From an uncultured Lachnospiraceae bacterium (lineage in GTDB: Bacteria; Bacillota; Clostridia; Lachnospirales; Lachnospiraceae), in the NCBI GenBank assembly GCA_947176965.1, contig CAMWSU010000014.1, positions 1 to 44,042 on the forward strand: DNA of 44,042 nt, given 5' to 3'. Of the stretch, positions 18,176 through 25,471 are shown piece by piece. The notes under the pieces were generated by a model, which saw only the letters and a list, made by a program, of their open reading frames with translations, had not been told where the DNA came from and did not search any database. Numbering within the stretch: position 1 is the stretch's first letter; the number at the start of each line of letters is the position of its first letter. The position numbers and the translations under genes were made by a program.

Positions 18176-20458
18176 ATGAGACCATTAAAAATCACTAACA
18201 GCGACTTGTATCATATCTTGATCCGTTCCGCGGCGGCATATGCTCTGTGTGCGGTTGTCAGCATGGTCTTTTTGGTCACGACCTATCGTTCCTATCAGGG
18301 GAATGTGCGGGAGCGGCAGCCTGCCATGATAGAGCGGGCCAGAGAGCTTGTCGATGAAAAGATCGGGGATCTGGAGCGGCTGCTTGCGGAGACCGGGCGG
18401 AATCTCACAGCGATATCCGAAGATAATGCCGCGGCATACAGAACGATCTTGGACTTTACAAAACGGACGGGTGAGTTTGAGACGGTTGTCTATATCTCGG
18501 ACGGCAGGATGTATGCGGACAGCGCAGGAGAAAACACGGATGTCCTGACGCAGCGGATCGAGGAGATACAAGAGGCGGAATCGGGAAAAGTGCATAGTAT
18601 GGAAAATGTGCAGGAGGAAGGAGACATATTCCTTTTATTTCCCATGCACATTACCAAAGAAAACGGACAGGAGGGGACGCTTGCGGCAATCTATGATTGT
18701 AGCCGAATGACGAGCGGCGGTATGTTTGAGGAGCTGCATACCCAAAGCGCCTGCTGGATCATCGAGAATGAGGGAAAAATCTTGTCCTATCGCGCGTATG
18801 ATGCACTGGATATTGCGCAGGTGGCATCCAACAATTTCTACATGCAGATGTATGACCTGACCGAAGGCAGCAGAAATTCCAAGAGTCAGGTTCAACAGAT
18901 GCGCCATGCGGCGAAAGATGAGCCGATGCAGTCGCTTGAGGTGAAAGGCGAGAAGTCCCATACCTGTCTGATCATGCTTTGCAGACTGGAAAAGATGGAA
19001 GGTTATTCCATTGCTACCGTGACGGATATGACGGTGCAGAGCATGTTTATTTATCGTTTTATACGCAAAATGCTCCTGATGCTTGGTCTGCTGTTTTTGC
19101 TGAGTGTTATCGCAGTCTTTTTCGTATGGCACTATGTCCGCAGCGTGACGGCAAAAATGGAAGCGATCGCTTATACGGACGACGTGACGAAATGGAAAAA
19201 TATCAATTATTTCCATAAAGAGGCAATCAATATTTTACAGAATCATGAGGAAACACCTTATATTATCCAACGTTTTGATATTTCCAATTTCCGCTACTTA
19301 AATGAGGCGTACGGGCATCTGCGTGCCGACGACATCCTGAAGTCATGTGTGGATATTTACCAAAAAGTATATTCCTCCAAGGAACTGTGTGTGCGGATGG
19401 ATTCCGACCAGTTTGTGACGCTGACCGTAAATGATAATGATGTCAACGAGCGGCGGGAGCAGTACATGAAGCAGGTCAATGAGCATGCGGTGGCAAACGG
19501 CATTACTTATCCGATCCGCATGAAATACGGAATCTATCAGCTCCGCAAGCAGGATCGGGACATTGATGTCATGATCGACCGTGCGAATGCGGCAAGACGT
19601 TCCTTAAACGGAAATGAAGTGGAGAGCGTGGCTTATTATACGGATGCCATTATGCGCAACATGAGCAAGGTCAACAAGATCGAATCCGAGATGCGGCAGG
19701 CGCTTGATAACGGGGAATTTCAGGTATATCTTCAGGCAAAATGGGATATTGTCAATAATCATGTCGCCGGTGCGGAGGCGCTTGTGCGCTGGATCCGTCC
19801 GGAAGGAAATATGGTGTTTCCGGACGAGTTCATTCCGGTGTTTGAGAAAAACGGATTTATCGGCGAACTTGATTTTTATATGTTGGAGAGCGTCTGCAAA
19901 AAACTGCGTTCGGTGCTGGATGCGGGCGGTGTGATCTATCCGGTCTCCGTGAACCAGTCGAGAGTGCTTCTGCACAGTCCGGAGTATATCACCAGGGTCA
20001 GAACGCTGCTTGACACCTGTCAGATTCCAAAAGAATATATTGAGCTGGAAGTAACAGAGACGGCGTTGTTTGATGACCGCGACCGGATGATCTCGGTTTT
20101 GAAGGCAATGAAAAAAGAAGGCATCAAGCTGTCCATGGACGATTTCGGTTCGGGATATTCTTCTTTGAACACCTTAAAAGACATGCCGTTTGATGTGTTA
20201 AAGATCGACAGGGAATTTTTCAGCGAGGCGGTCACCTCCGATTCGAGTACGCTTATCCTGCATAAGATCATTGAGATGGCTGACGGACTCGGTATGGAAG
20301 TCATCTGCGAGGGTGTGGAGAATGAACAGCAGGTAGATCTGCTTCGGAGTATCGGATGTAAGCGCGTACAGGGTTATTATTATGCGAAGCCCGTACCGGC
20401 GGAGAAATATATTCAGAGTTATTGCGAGATTGGTCAGATTGCAAAAGGGGCGTCATAA
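18176..20458 (+). CDS. Membrane-bound EAL phosphodiesterase with degenerate GGDEF domain
   Basis: 760 residues. TM helix 1 is at about 16-37. An extracytoplasmic sensor region of about 250 residues follows, then TM helix 2 at about 297-319. A GGDEF-like domain (about 330-480) has its signature replaced by MDSDQF, so it should not make c-di-GMP. The EAL domain (about 510-755) keeps the catalytic set: AEALVRW, Asn in SVNQSR, Glu in ELEVTETA, MDDFGSGYSSL, Lys in LKIDREF and Glu in ICEGVENEQQ. The likely role is a signal-controlled hydrolase of c-di-GMP to pGpG. The ribosome site AGGGAG is about 15 bases from ATG 18176. queH follows five bases after the stop, and argS is next. Confidence 0.9.
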   Translation: MRPLKITNSDLYHILIRSAAAYALCAVVSMVFLVTTYRSYQGNVRERQPAMIERARELVDEKIGDLERLLAETGRNLTAISEDNAAAYRTILDFTKRTGEFETVVYISDGRMYADSAGENTDVLTQRIEEIQEAESGKVHSMENVQEEGDIFLLFPMHITKENGQEGTLAAIYDCSRMTSGGMFEELHTQSACWIIENEGKILSYRAYDALDIAQVASNNFYMQMYDLTEGSRNSKSQVQQMRHAAKDEPMQSLEVKGEKSHTCLIMLCRLEKMEGYSIATVTDMTVQSMFIYRFIRKMLLMLGLLFLLSVIAVFFVWHYVRSVTAKMEAIAYTDDVTKWKNINYFHKEAINILQNHEETPYIIQRFDISNFRYLNEAYGHLRADDILKSCVDIYQKVYSSKELCVRMDSDQFVTLTVNDNDVNERREQYMKQVNEHAVANGITYPIRMKYGIYQLRKQDRDIDVMIDRANAARRSLNGNEVESVAYYTDAIMRNMSKVNKIESEMRQALDNGEFQVYLQAKWDIVNNHVAGAEALVRWIRPEGNMVFPDEFIPVFEKNGFIGELDFYMLESVCKKLRSVLDAGGVIYPVSVNQSRVLLHSPEYITRVRTLLDTCQIPKEYIELEVTETALFDDRDRMISVLKAMKKEGIKLSMDDFGSGYSSLNTLKDMPFDVLKIDREFFSEAVTSDSSTLILHKIIEMADGLGMEVICEGVENEQQVDLLRSIGCKRVQGYYYAKPVPAEKYIQSYCEIGQIAKGAS

Positions 20459-20463
20459 AAAGG

Positions 20464-21138
20464 ATGAATTTTCAAAAAGAGCTTGATCGGACGCTGCAAA
20501 CCATACCGGCAGGGGAGCGCTCCCTGCTGCTGCATAGCTGCTGCGCACCATGCAGCAGCTATTGTTTGGAATATCTGCGGGAGTATTTTCGGATCACGGT
20601 GTTCTTTTTTAATCCCAATATCACAGAGCAGGCGGAATACGGGAAACGCGTTGCGGAAGAAAAACGTCTGATCGCAGCCTATAACGGGCAGGTGGCGGAC
20701 GGCCGCTTTGAGGGAATGCATTCGACCGGAAACGCACAGCGTATAGAAATACTGGAGGGGCGTTACTGTCCGCAGGATTTTTATGAAATGGCGAAGGGGT
20801 ATGAACAGTGTCGGGAAGGCGGCGAACGCTGCCTGCGCTGTTATGCGCTGCGGCTAAAGGAAACGGCAAAGACGGCGGCGGAGGGCGGATTTGATTTTTT
20901 TACGACGACGCTTTCCATCAGCCCGCTGAAAAATGCCGCTGCGTTAAACGAAATCGGTGGGAGGCTTGCGGAGGAATACGGCGTACCTTATCTGTTTTCC
21001 GATTTCAAAAAAAAGAACGGCTATAAGCGTTCCATCGAGCTGTCGGCGCAGTTTCAGCTTTACCGGCAGGATTATTGCGGCTGTGTATATTCTAAGGCGG
21101 AGCGGGAACGACAGAAACAGGATTTAAGAACAATATAA
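20464..21138 (+). CDS. queH: Epoxyqueuosine reductase QueH
   Basis: 224 residues. QueH performs the last step of queuosine synthesis, reducing epoxyqueuosine in tRNA to queuosine, and is a non-homologous replacement for QueG. Cys motifs of the family are all present: HSCCAPCSSYCLEYL at the N-terminus, GGERCLRCYALRL in the middle and YRQDYCGCVYS near the C-terminus. FNPNITEQAEY and SPLKNAAALNEIG are also typical. The ATG at 20464 follows the EAL gene stop by five bases. The upstream in-frame start would overlap the EAL gene. It is probably co-transcribed with argS. Confidence 0.92.
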   Translation: MNFQKELDRTLQTIPAGERSLLLHSCCAPCSSYCLEYLREYFRITVFFFNPNITEQAEYGKRVAEEKRLIAAYNGQVADGRFEGMHSTGNAQRIEILEGRYCPQDFYEMAKGYEQCREGGERCLRCYALRLKETAKTAAEGGFDFFTTTLSISPLKNAAALNEIGGRLAEEYGVPYLFSDFKKKNGYKRSIELSAQFQLYRQDYCGCVYSKAERERQKQDLRTI

Positions 21139-21190
21139 TTAAGAAATGTGATCTGGGAAGCATGATAGTAGGGAGAAGAAAGGCAAAGAT

Positions 21191-22957
21191 ATGAAACAAC
21201 TGTTAGACTTATTATCGGAGGAAGTGGGAAAGGCATTTGAGGCGGCAGGATATGCGTCGGAGCTTGGGCGCGTGACAATCTCGAATCGTCCTGATTTATG
21301 CGAATATCAGTGTAACGGCGCGATGGCGGGCGCAAAGCAGTATCATAAAGCGCCGATGATCATTGCGGGCGAGGTCGCGGAAAAACTGACGGAGCAGTCC
21401 GTATTTACTAAGGTCGATGCGGCAGCGCCGGGATTTTTGAATCTGAAACTCTCAGAATCGTATGTGAAAGCGTACTTAAATGAGATGCGCACCGCGCCGA
21501 AATTCGGATATGAGCGGGCAGACGGTGCAAAAAAGATTGTCATTGATTACGGCGGACCGAATGTGGCAAAACCGCTGCATGTCGGGCATCTGCGCTCGGC
21601 CATCATCGGTGAGAGCATCAAGCGGATCTGCCGCTATGCGGGACATGAAGTGATCGGCGATATTCATATGGGGGACTGGGGACTTCAGATGGGACTCATC
21701 ATTTATGAGCTCTCCTTAAGAAAACCGGAGCTTCCCTATTTTGATGAGCAGTACGCAGGGAACTATCCGGCGGAGGCGCCGTTTACGATCTCCGAGCTGG
21801 AGGAGATTTATCCGACGGCGAGCGCAAAGTCCAAGGAGGATGCGGATTATAAGGAAAAGGCAATGGAAGCAACCCATAAGCTGCAGAGCGGTGTGCGCGG
21901 CTATCGCGCCCTCTGGAAGCACATTATGGAGGTATCTGTAGCCGACTTAAAAAAGAATTATGACGATTTGGATGTATCCTTTGATCTGTGGAAGGGCGAA
22001 TCCGATGTGCATGAGCTGATCCCCGTGATGGTCGAGGAAATGAAGAAGGGCGGCTATGCCCATATGAGCGACGGTGCACTTGTCGTGGACGTGAAGGAGG
22101 AGAGCGACACGAAGGAGGTTCCTCCCTGCATGATCTTAAAATCGGACGGTTCCGCGCTTTATAACACAACCGACCTTGCGACGATCAAAGACCGCATGGA
22201 GAACTATCAACCCGATACGATCATTTATCTGGCGGACAAGCGACAGGATCTGTATTTTGAACAGGTATTCCGCTGCGCAAGAAAGACGGGACTCGTGAAA
22301 CCGGAGACCGGGCTGGTGCATATCAGTTTCGGAACTGTGAACGGCAAGGACGGAAAACCGTTTAAGACCCGTACGGGCGGCGTGATGCGTCTCGAATATC
22401 TGATCCGAGAGATCAAAGAAGAAATGTTCAAGAAGATTATGGAGGGGCACGCAGAGTCCGAGGAGGAAGCGCGTGCTACGGCGGATATTGTCGGACTCTC
22501 GGCGATCAAGTACGGAGACCTTTCGAATCAGGCGGCGAAGGATTATATTTTTGATGTGGATCGCTTTACTTCCTTTGAGGGCGATACCGGACCGTATATT
22601 CTCTATACCATTGTGCGGATCAAATCGATTCTGACAAAGTATGCGGAGAGCGGAAAGCAGCCGGAAGGGGCAAAGATTGGCGAGGCGAAGAGCGCATCCG
22701 AAAAAGCGCTGATGCTGGCGCTCACCGGTTTTCCGGCGATGATCGCGGGTGCGGTCGAAGAGCTGGCGCCGCACAGGGTTTGTGCCTATATTTATGACCT
22801 GTCTAATGCGTTTAACCGTTTTTATCATGAGACGAAAATCCTCACGGAGACGGATGCAGAAACGCAGGCGAGCTGGATTGTGCTGCTTATGCTGACAAAG
22901 GATATTTTGGAGGTCTGCATTGAACTGTTAGGATTTGAGGCACCGGAAAGGATGTAA
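21191..22957 (+). CDS. argS: Arginyl-tRNA synthetase
   Basis: 588 residues, class I synthetase charging tRNA-Arg. The N-terminal additive domain is followed by DYGGPNVAKPLHVGHLRSAIIGESIKR (HIGH motif as HVGH), DIHMGDWGLQMGLI, LKSDGSALYNTTDLATIKDR and HISFGTVNGKDGKPFKTRTGG. The canonical KMSK is absent, as in many ArgRS proteins. The C-terminal DALR anticodon domain includes RVCAYIYDLSNAFNRFYHETKIL. GGGAGAAGAAAGG precedes ATG 21191. Confidence 0.96.
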   Translation: MKQLLDLLSEEVGKAFEAAGYASELGRVTISNRPDLCEYQCNGAMAGAKQYHKAPMIIAGEVAEKLTEQSVFTKVDAAAPGFLNLKLSESYVKAYLNEMRTAPKFGYERADGAKKIVIDYGGPNVAKPLHVGHLRSAIIGESIKRICRYAGHEVIGDIHMGDWGLQMGLIIYELSLRKPELPYFDEQYAGNYPAEAPFTISELEEIYPTASAKSKEDADYKEKAMEATHKLQSGVRGYRALWKHIMEVSVADLKKNYDDLDVSFDLWKGESDVHELIPVMVEEMKKGGYAHMSDGALVVDVKEESDTKEVPPCMILKSDGSALYNTTDLATIKDRMENYQPDTIIYLADKRQDLYFEQVFRCARKTGLVKPETGLVHISFGTVNGKDGKPFKTRTGGVMRLEYLIREIKEEMFKKIMEGHAESEEEARATADIVGLSAIKYGDLSNQAAKDYIFDVDRFTSFEGDTGPYILYTIVRIKSILTKYAESGKQPEGAKIGEAKSASEKALMLALTGFPAMIAGAVEELAPHRVCAYIYDLSNAFNRFYHETKILTETDAETQASWIVLLMLTKDILEVCIELLGFEAPERM

Positions 22958-22961
22958 AACG

Positions 22962-23360
22962 ATGATTGAAGATTTCATAAAAGAGATGGAAGAACGGATT
23001 GATCGTGATGATTTTGAGGAGGTACAGGAAAAGTGTCTGTATCAGATTGAAAAAGAAAATGTCGGAATATCTGCTGTTGAACCTCTCTTGCTCTTTATGG
23101 AGAGGCATCCATTGAGCGATTTTGGCATGCCCGGTGCAATTGTCCATTATGTAGAGCAATTTTATAAAAAAGGGTATGAAGATTTGCTGATTGCTTCCGT
23201 CACCCGCAGACCGACATTACATACCGTATGGATGATAAACAGGATTAAAAATGCAGGAGAGAACGTAGATCTGTATAAGGGACTATTCCATCAAATTTTG
23301 GAAAAACAAGATGTGGAGGAAGAAATAAAGAACTCTGTAAAAGAATTTTTATCAAAATAG
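22962..23360 (+). CDS. Hypothetical helical protein (AT-rich gene)
   Basis: 132 residues from ATG 22962, with AAAGGA nine bases upstream and only four bases after the argS stop. The protein is acidic and helical, with EEVQEKCLYQIEKEN, LLLFMERHPLSDFGMPGAIVHYVEQFYKKGYEDLL and RRPTLHTVWMINRIKNA. I do not recognise a named family with confidence. The style resembles small HEAT-like or stand-alone immunity-type proteins, but no toxin gene is next to it. Codons are clearly more AT-rich than in argS, suggesting recent arrival. A terminator follows. Confidence 0.75.
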   Translation: MIEDFIKEMEERIDRDDFEEVQEKCLYQIEKENVGISAVEPLLLFMERHPLSDFGMPGAIVHYVEQFYKKGYEDLLIASVTRRPTLHTVWMINRIKNAGENVDLYKGLFHQILEKQDVEEEIKNSVKEFLSK

Positions 23361-23373
23361 ATTTTGATTGATC

Positions 23374-23406
23374 GGGCGGCTATCCCAAATGGATAACTGC
23401 CCTTTT
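23374..23406 (+). terminator. Intrinsic terminator after the queH-argS unit
   Basis: GGGC...TATCC pairs with GGATA...GCCC around CAAAT with an internal mismatch, followed by TTTT. Confidence 0.65.
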
Positions 23407-23433
23407 GGACTGATTCCGTTGAGGTGAGCGATC

Positions 23434-23799
23434 ATGATAGATAAAAACAGTTTTATGCCGCTGAATTTTTTTAAGAAAACGGATTATTACGGGAGTCTGT
23501 CGGGTTTGCGGTATCGGATCGGAAAGACGGCAGTGCCGTATACGGACGAGGAGCGCGCCGAGCGGGAAAAAAAAGGAGAGCCGGTCGGAGAGGAGGAGCA
23601 GAAGACCGTGCTGCGGGCAATCGTCTGGGAAGGTCCTTTTTCGTATGGGAAGCATGATGCCGGGACGGAATATCATAAGGATTTTCCGTTTGCGGAGGAC
23701 GGCATCGGTATGGCGGTTGACTGGATCAACGGCGAGTACGAACGGGATGCGGACCGTTGGCAGCGGGTACCGTTTTGGACACCCGGCAGCCGCGGCTGA
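23434..23799 (+). CDS. Conserved hypothetical protein
   Basis: 121 residues, soluble, no membrane segment. The block FFKKTDYYGSLSGLRYRIGK at the N-terminus, a charged linker EERAEREKKGEPVGEEE, and a C-terminal FPFAEDGIGMAVDWINGEYERDADRW resemble small conserved proteins of clostridia without known function. ATG 23434 has GAGGTGAG upstream at a good distance. It has its own transcription unit, starting after the preceding terminator. No functional claim is made. Confidence 0.72.
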   Translation: MIDKNSFMPLNFFKKTDYYGSLSGLRYRIGKTAVPYTDEERAEREKKGEPVGEEEQKTVLRAIVWEGPFSYGKHDAGTEYHKDFPFAEDGIGMAVDWINGEYERDADRWQRVPFWTPGSRG

Positions 23800-23891
23800 A
23801 AGCATGTAAGAATATTTCGTACTGAAACAATCACACATTGGTATTTTTATTGAATGGATGAATATGCATTCCATGGAGGGGAAGAAGGAAA

Positions 23892-25037
23892 ATGAGAAAA
23901 CGGCGTCTTGGAAAGACAAATTTGATGGTAAGCGAAATCGGTTTTGGCGGGGAATGGTTAGAGCGGCATCCGGAAGATGAGTCCGTGGAAGTGATCAGAT
24001 ATGCAGGTGAAAAAGGAATTAATGTGATCGACTGTTGGATGCCTGATCCGAAATCCAGAGATATTATCGGGAAAGCAATCTGTGAAAATAGAGGGCAGTG
24101 GTATGTTCAGGGACATATTGGCTCTACATGGCAAAATGGGCAGTATGTTCGTACCAGAGATATGCAGCATGTGAAACCGGCTTTTGAGGATCTTTTGGTT
24201 AGACTAAGGACGGATTATATCGATCTTGGAATGATTCACTTCGTGGATTCCCTTGAGGACTGGAATCACATTATGGAATCTGAATTTATTGATTATGTGA
24301 AAGAGTTAAAGGAAACAGGTAAGATCAGACATATCGGAATGAGCTCCCACAATCCGCAGATCGCAAAATTGGCGGTGGAGTCCGGGCTTGTGGAAATGAT
24401 TCTTTTCAGCATTAATCCGGCGTTTGACATGCTGCCTGCCAGTTATGATCTTGATGCGATGCTTGCGGAAAAGTATGATCCGGACCTGACGGGAATTGAT
24501 TCGGATAGGGCCGAATTGTATAGACGATGTGAGCAATATGATGTGGGGATTACTGTTATGAAAGGCTTTGCAGGCGGCAGGCTTTTCGATGAAAAGCGTT
24601 CTCCTTTTGGCGTGCGCCTGACTCCGGTACAGTGTATTCATTATGCACTGACACGCCCTGCCGTAAGCTCTATTCTGTGTGGTTATGATACCAAAGAGCA
24701 GGTGGATGATGCCGTTGCATATGAGTATGCTTCTGAAGAGGCCAAAGACTATGCATCTGTGATCGCAAATGCTCCCTTCCATTCGTATCGGGGCGAATGC
24801 ACCTATTGCGGACATTGTAAGCCGTGTGTATCAAAGCTGGATATCGCGATGATCAATAAATATTATGATCTTGCAACGATGCAGCCGGAAGTGCCTGCGA
24901 CAGTGAAATCCCATTATGAGCTTTTAGAACACAGAGCGTCAGAGTGTATTTCCTGCCATGCGTGTGAAGCAAGATGTCCGTTCGGTGTTCCGATTGCAGA
25001 AAGAATGAAGAAAGCGGCAGAATTATTCGGATGTTAA
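23892..25037 (+). CDS. Aldo/keto-reductase-fold protein with two [4Fe-4S] ferredoxin motifs
   Basis: 381 residues. The N-terminal AKR barrel has RRLGKTNLMVSEIGFGGEW, ELKETGKIRHIGMSSHNP and VMKGFAGGRLF. The C-terminal part has two cluster motifs: CTYCGHCKPC and CISCHACEARCPFG. Of the AKR tetrad, Asp (NVID) and His (MIH) are present, but the Tyr five residues after the Asp is Asp (DCWMPD), and the usual Lys position reads QGHIG. Ordinary NADPH-dependent carbonyl reduction is therefore doubtful, and electron transfer through the clusters is more plausible. AGGGGAAGAAGGAA precedes ATG 23892. It is monocistronic. Confidence 0.88.
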   Translation: MRKRRLGKTNLMVSEIGFGGEWLERHPEDESVEVIRYAGEKGINVIDCWMPDPKSRDIIGKAICENRGQWYVQGHIGSTWQNGQYVRTRDMQHVKPAFEDLLVRLRTDYIDLGMIHFVDSLEDWNHIMESEFIDYVKELKETGKIRHIGMSSHNPQIAKLAVESGLVEMILFSINPAFDMLPASYDLDAMLAEKYDPDLTGIDSDRAELYRRCEQYDVGITVMKGFAGGRLFDEKRSPFGVRLTPVQCIHYALTRPAVSSILCGYDTKEQVDDAVAYEYASEEAKDYASVIANAPFHSYRGECTYCGHCKPCVSKLDIAMINKYYDLATMQPEVPATVKSHYELLEHRASECISCHACEARCPFGVPIAERMKKAAELFGC

Positions 25038-25055
25038 CAGAATATCGAACAGCAT

Positions 25056-25089
25056 CAACTGACGGTTGAGACAAAGCAACCGTTTGTTG
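25056..25089 (+). terminator. Possible terminator hairpin after the AKR-like gene
   Basis: CAAC..ACGGTTG pairs with CAACCGT..GTTG around an 8-base loop with two mismatches. There is no T tract after it, so it may only stabilise the 3' end. Confidence 0.4.
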
Positions 25090-25105
25090 AATTTCAAAAA
25101 AGCGA

Positions 25106-25133
25106 TTGACAAACGGATAAATTTCATTAGAAT
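25106..25133 (+). promoter_or_regulatory. Strong promoter of the ABC exporter leader
   Basis: A perfect -35 TTGACA, a 16-base spacer, and TAGAAT. It initiates about 330 bases upstream of the exporter gene, leaving room for the leader ORF and terminator. Confidence 0.75.
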
Positions 25134-25212
25134 AGGGTTTGTATCTGTTTTGGGACGCGGATAACGGTCATACAATCGGGTATGACTGCACGGATAGAAA
25201 GGAGGTAACCTC

Positions 25213-25332
25213 ATGTTTCGGAATATAACAGAAAATGTTCATTCTTTATCAGATTTTAACATTGTGATAAATACAGGCAGAAACAGGATTACCTCCGCCG
25301 GAACGATTTGGTCAGAAATGCGGCGCACTTGA
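25213..25332 (+). CDS. 39-aa leader ORF before the ABC exporter
   Basis: Reads MFRNITENVHSLSDF and on to a TGA at 25330. The ribosome site is very strong (AAAGGAGG, 25198-25204) and well spaced from ATG 25213. GGAGGTAA (25201-25208) is exactly complementary to TTACCTCC (25289-25296) inside the ORF, which could mask the site when ribosomes are not on the message. A GTCATAC/GTATGAC hairpin precedes it. Downstream come a hairpin and a terminator, then the two exporter genes. This layout matches a regulatory leader peptide (compare bmrB before bmrCD in Bacillus), but no sequence similarity to BmrB is claimed. Confidence 0.55.
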   Translation: MFRNITENVHSLSDFNIVINTGRNRITSAGTIWSEMRRT

Positions 25333-25371
25333 AATGGCGAAAGCGTTTTGCATCATTTCATATTGCATGCG

Positions 25372-25387
25372 CGCCCATACATGGGCG
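25372..25387 (+). other. Leader hairpin ahead of the terminator
   Basis: CGCCCA-TACA-TGGGCG, a perfect 6-bp stem with a 4-base loop, between the leader ORF and the terminator. Another imperfect stem GAAATG/CATTTC begins at the leader stop codon (25331-25359). Confidence 0.5.
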
Positions 25388-25401
25388 TGGATCGGAAAGA
25401 G

Positions 25402-25436
25402 GACTTTGGTGATCGTGGATTGCCAAAGTCTTTTTT
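25402..25436 (+). terminator. Leader terminator (possible attenuator) of the ABC exporter
   Basis: GACTTTGG pairs with CCAAAGTC around 13 bases, followed by TTTTTT. It stands between the promoter and leader ORF on one side and the exporter on the other, 36 bases before the first exporter codon. Exporter expression must therefore read through it. Confidence 0.8.
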
Positions 25437-25471
25437 AACTTATAGGAAACGGAAAAGGAGCAGCATTGGTT

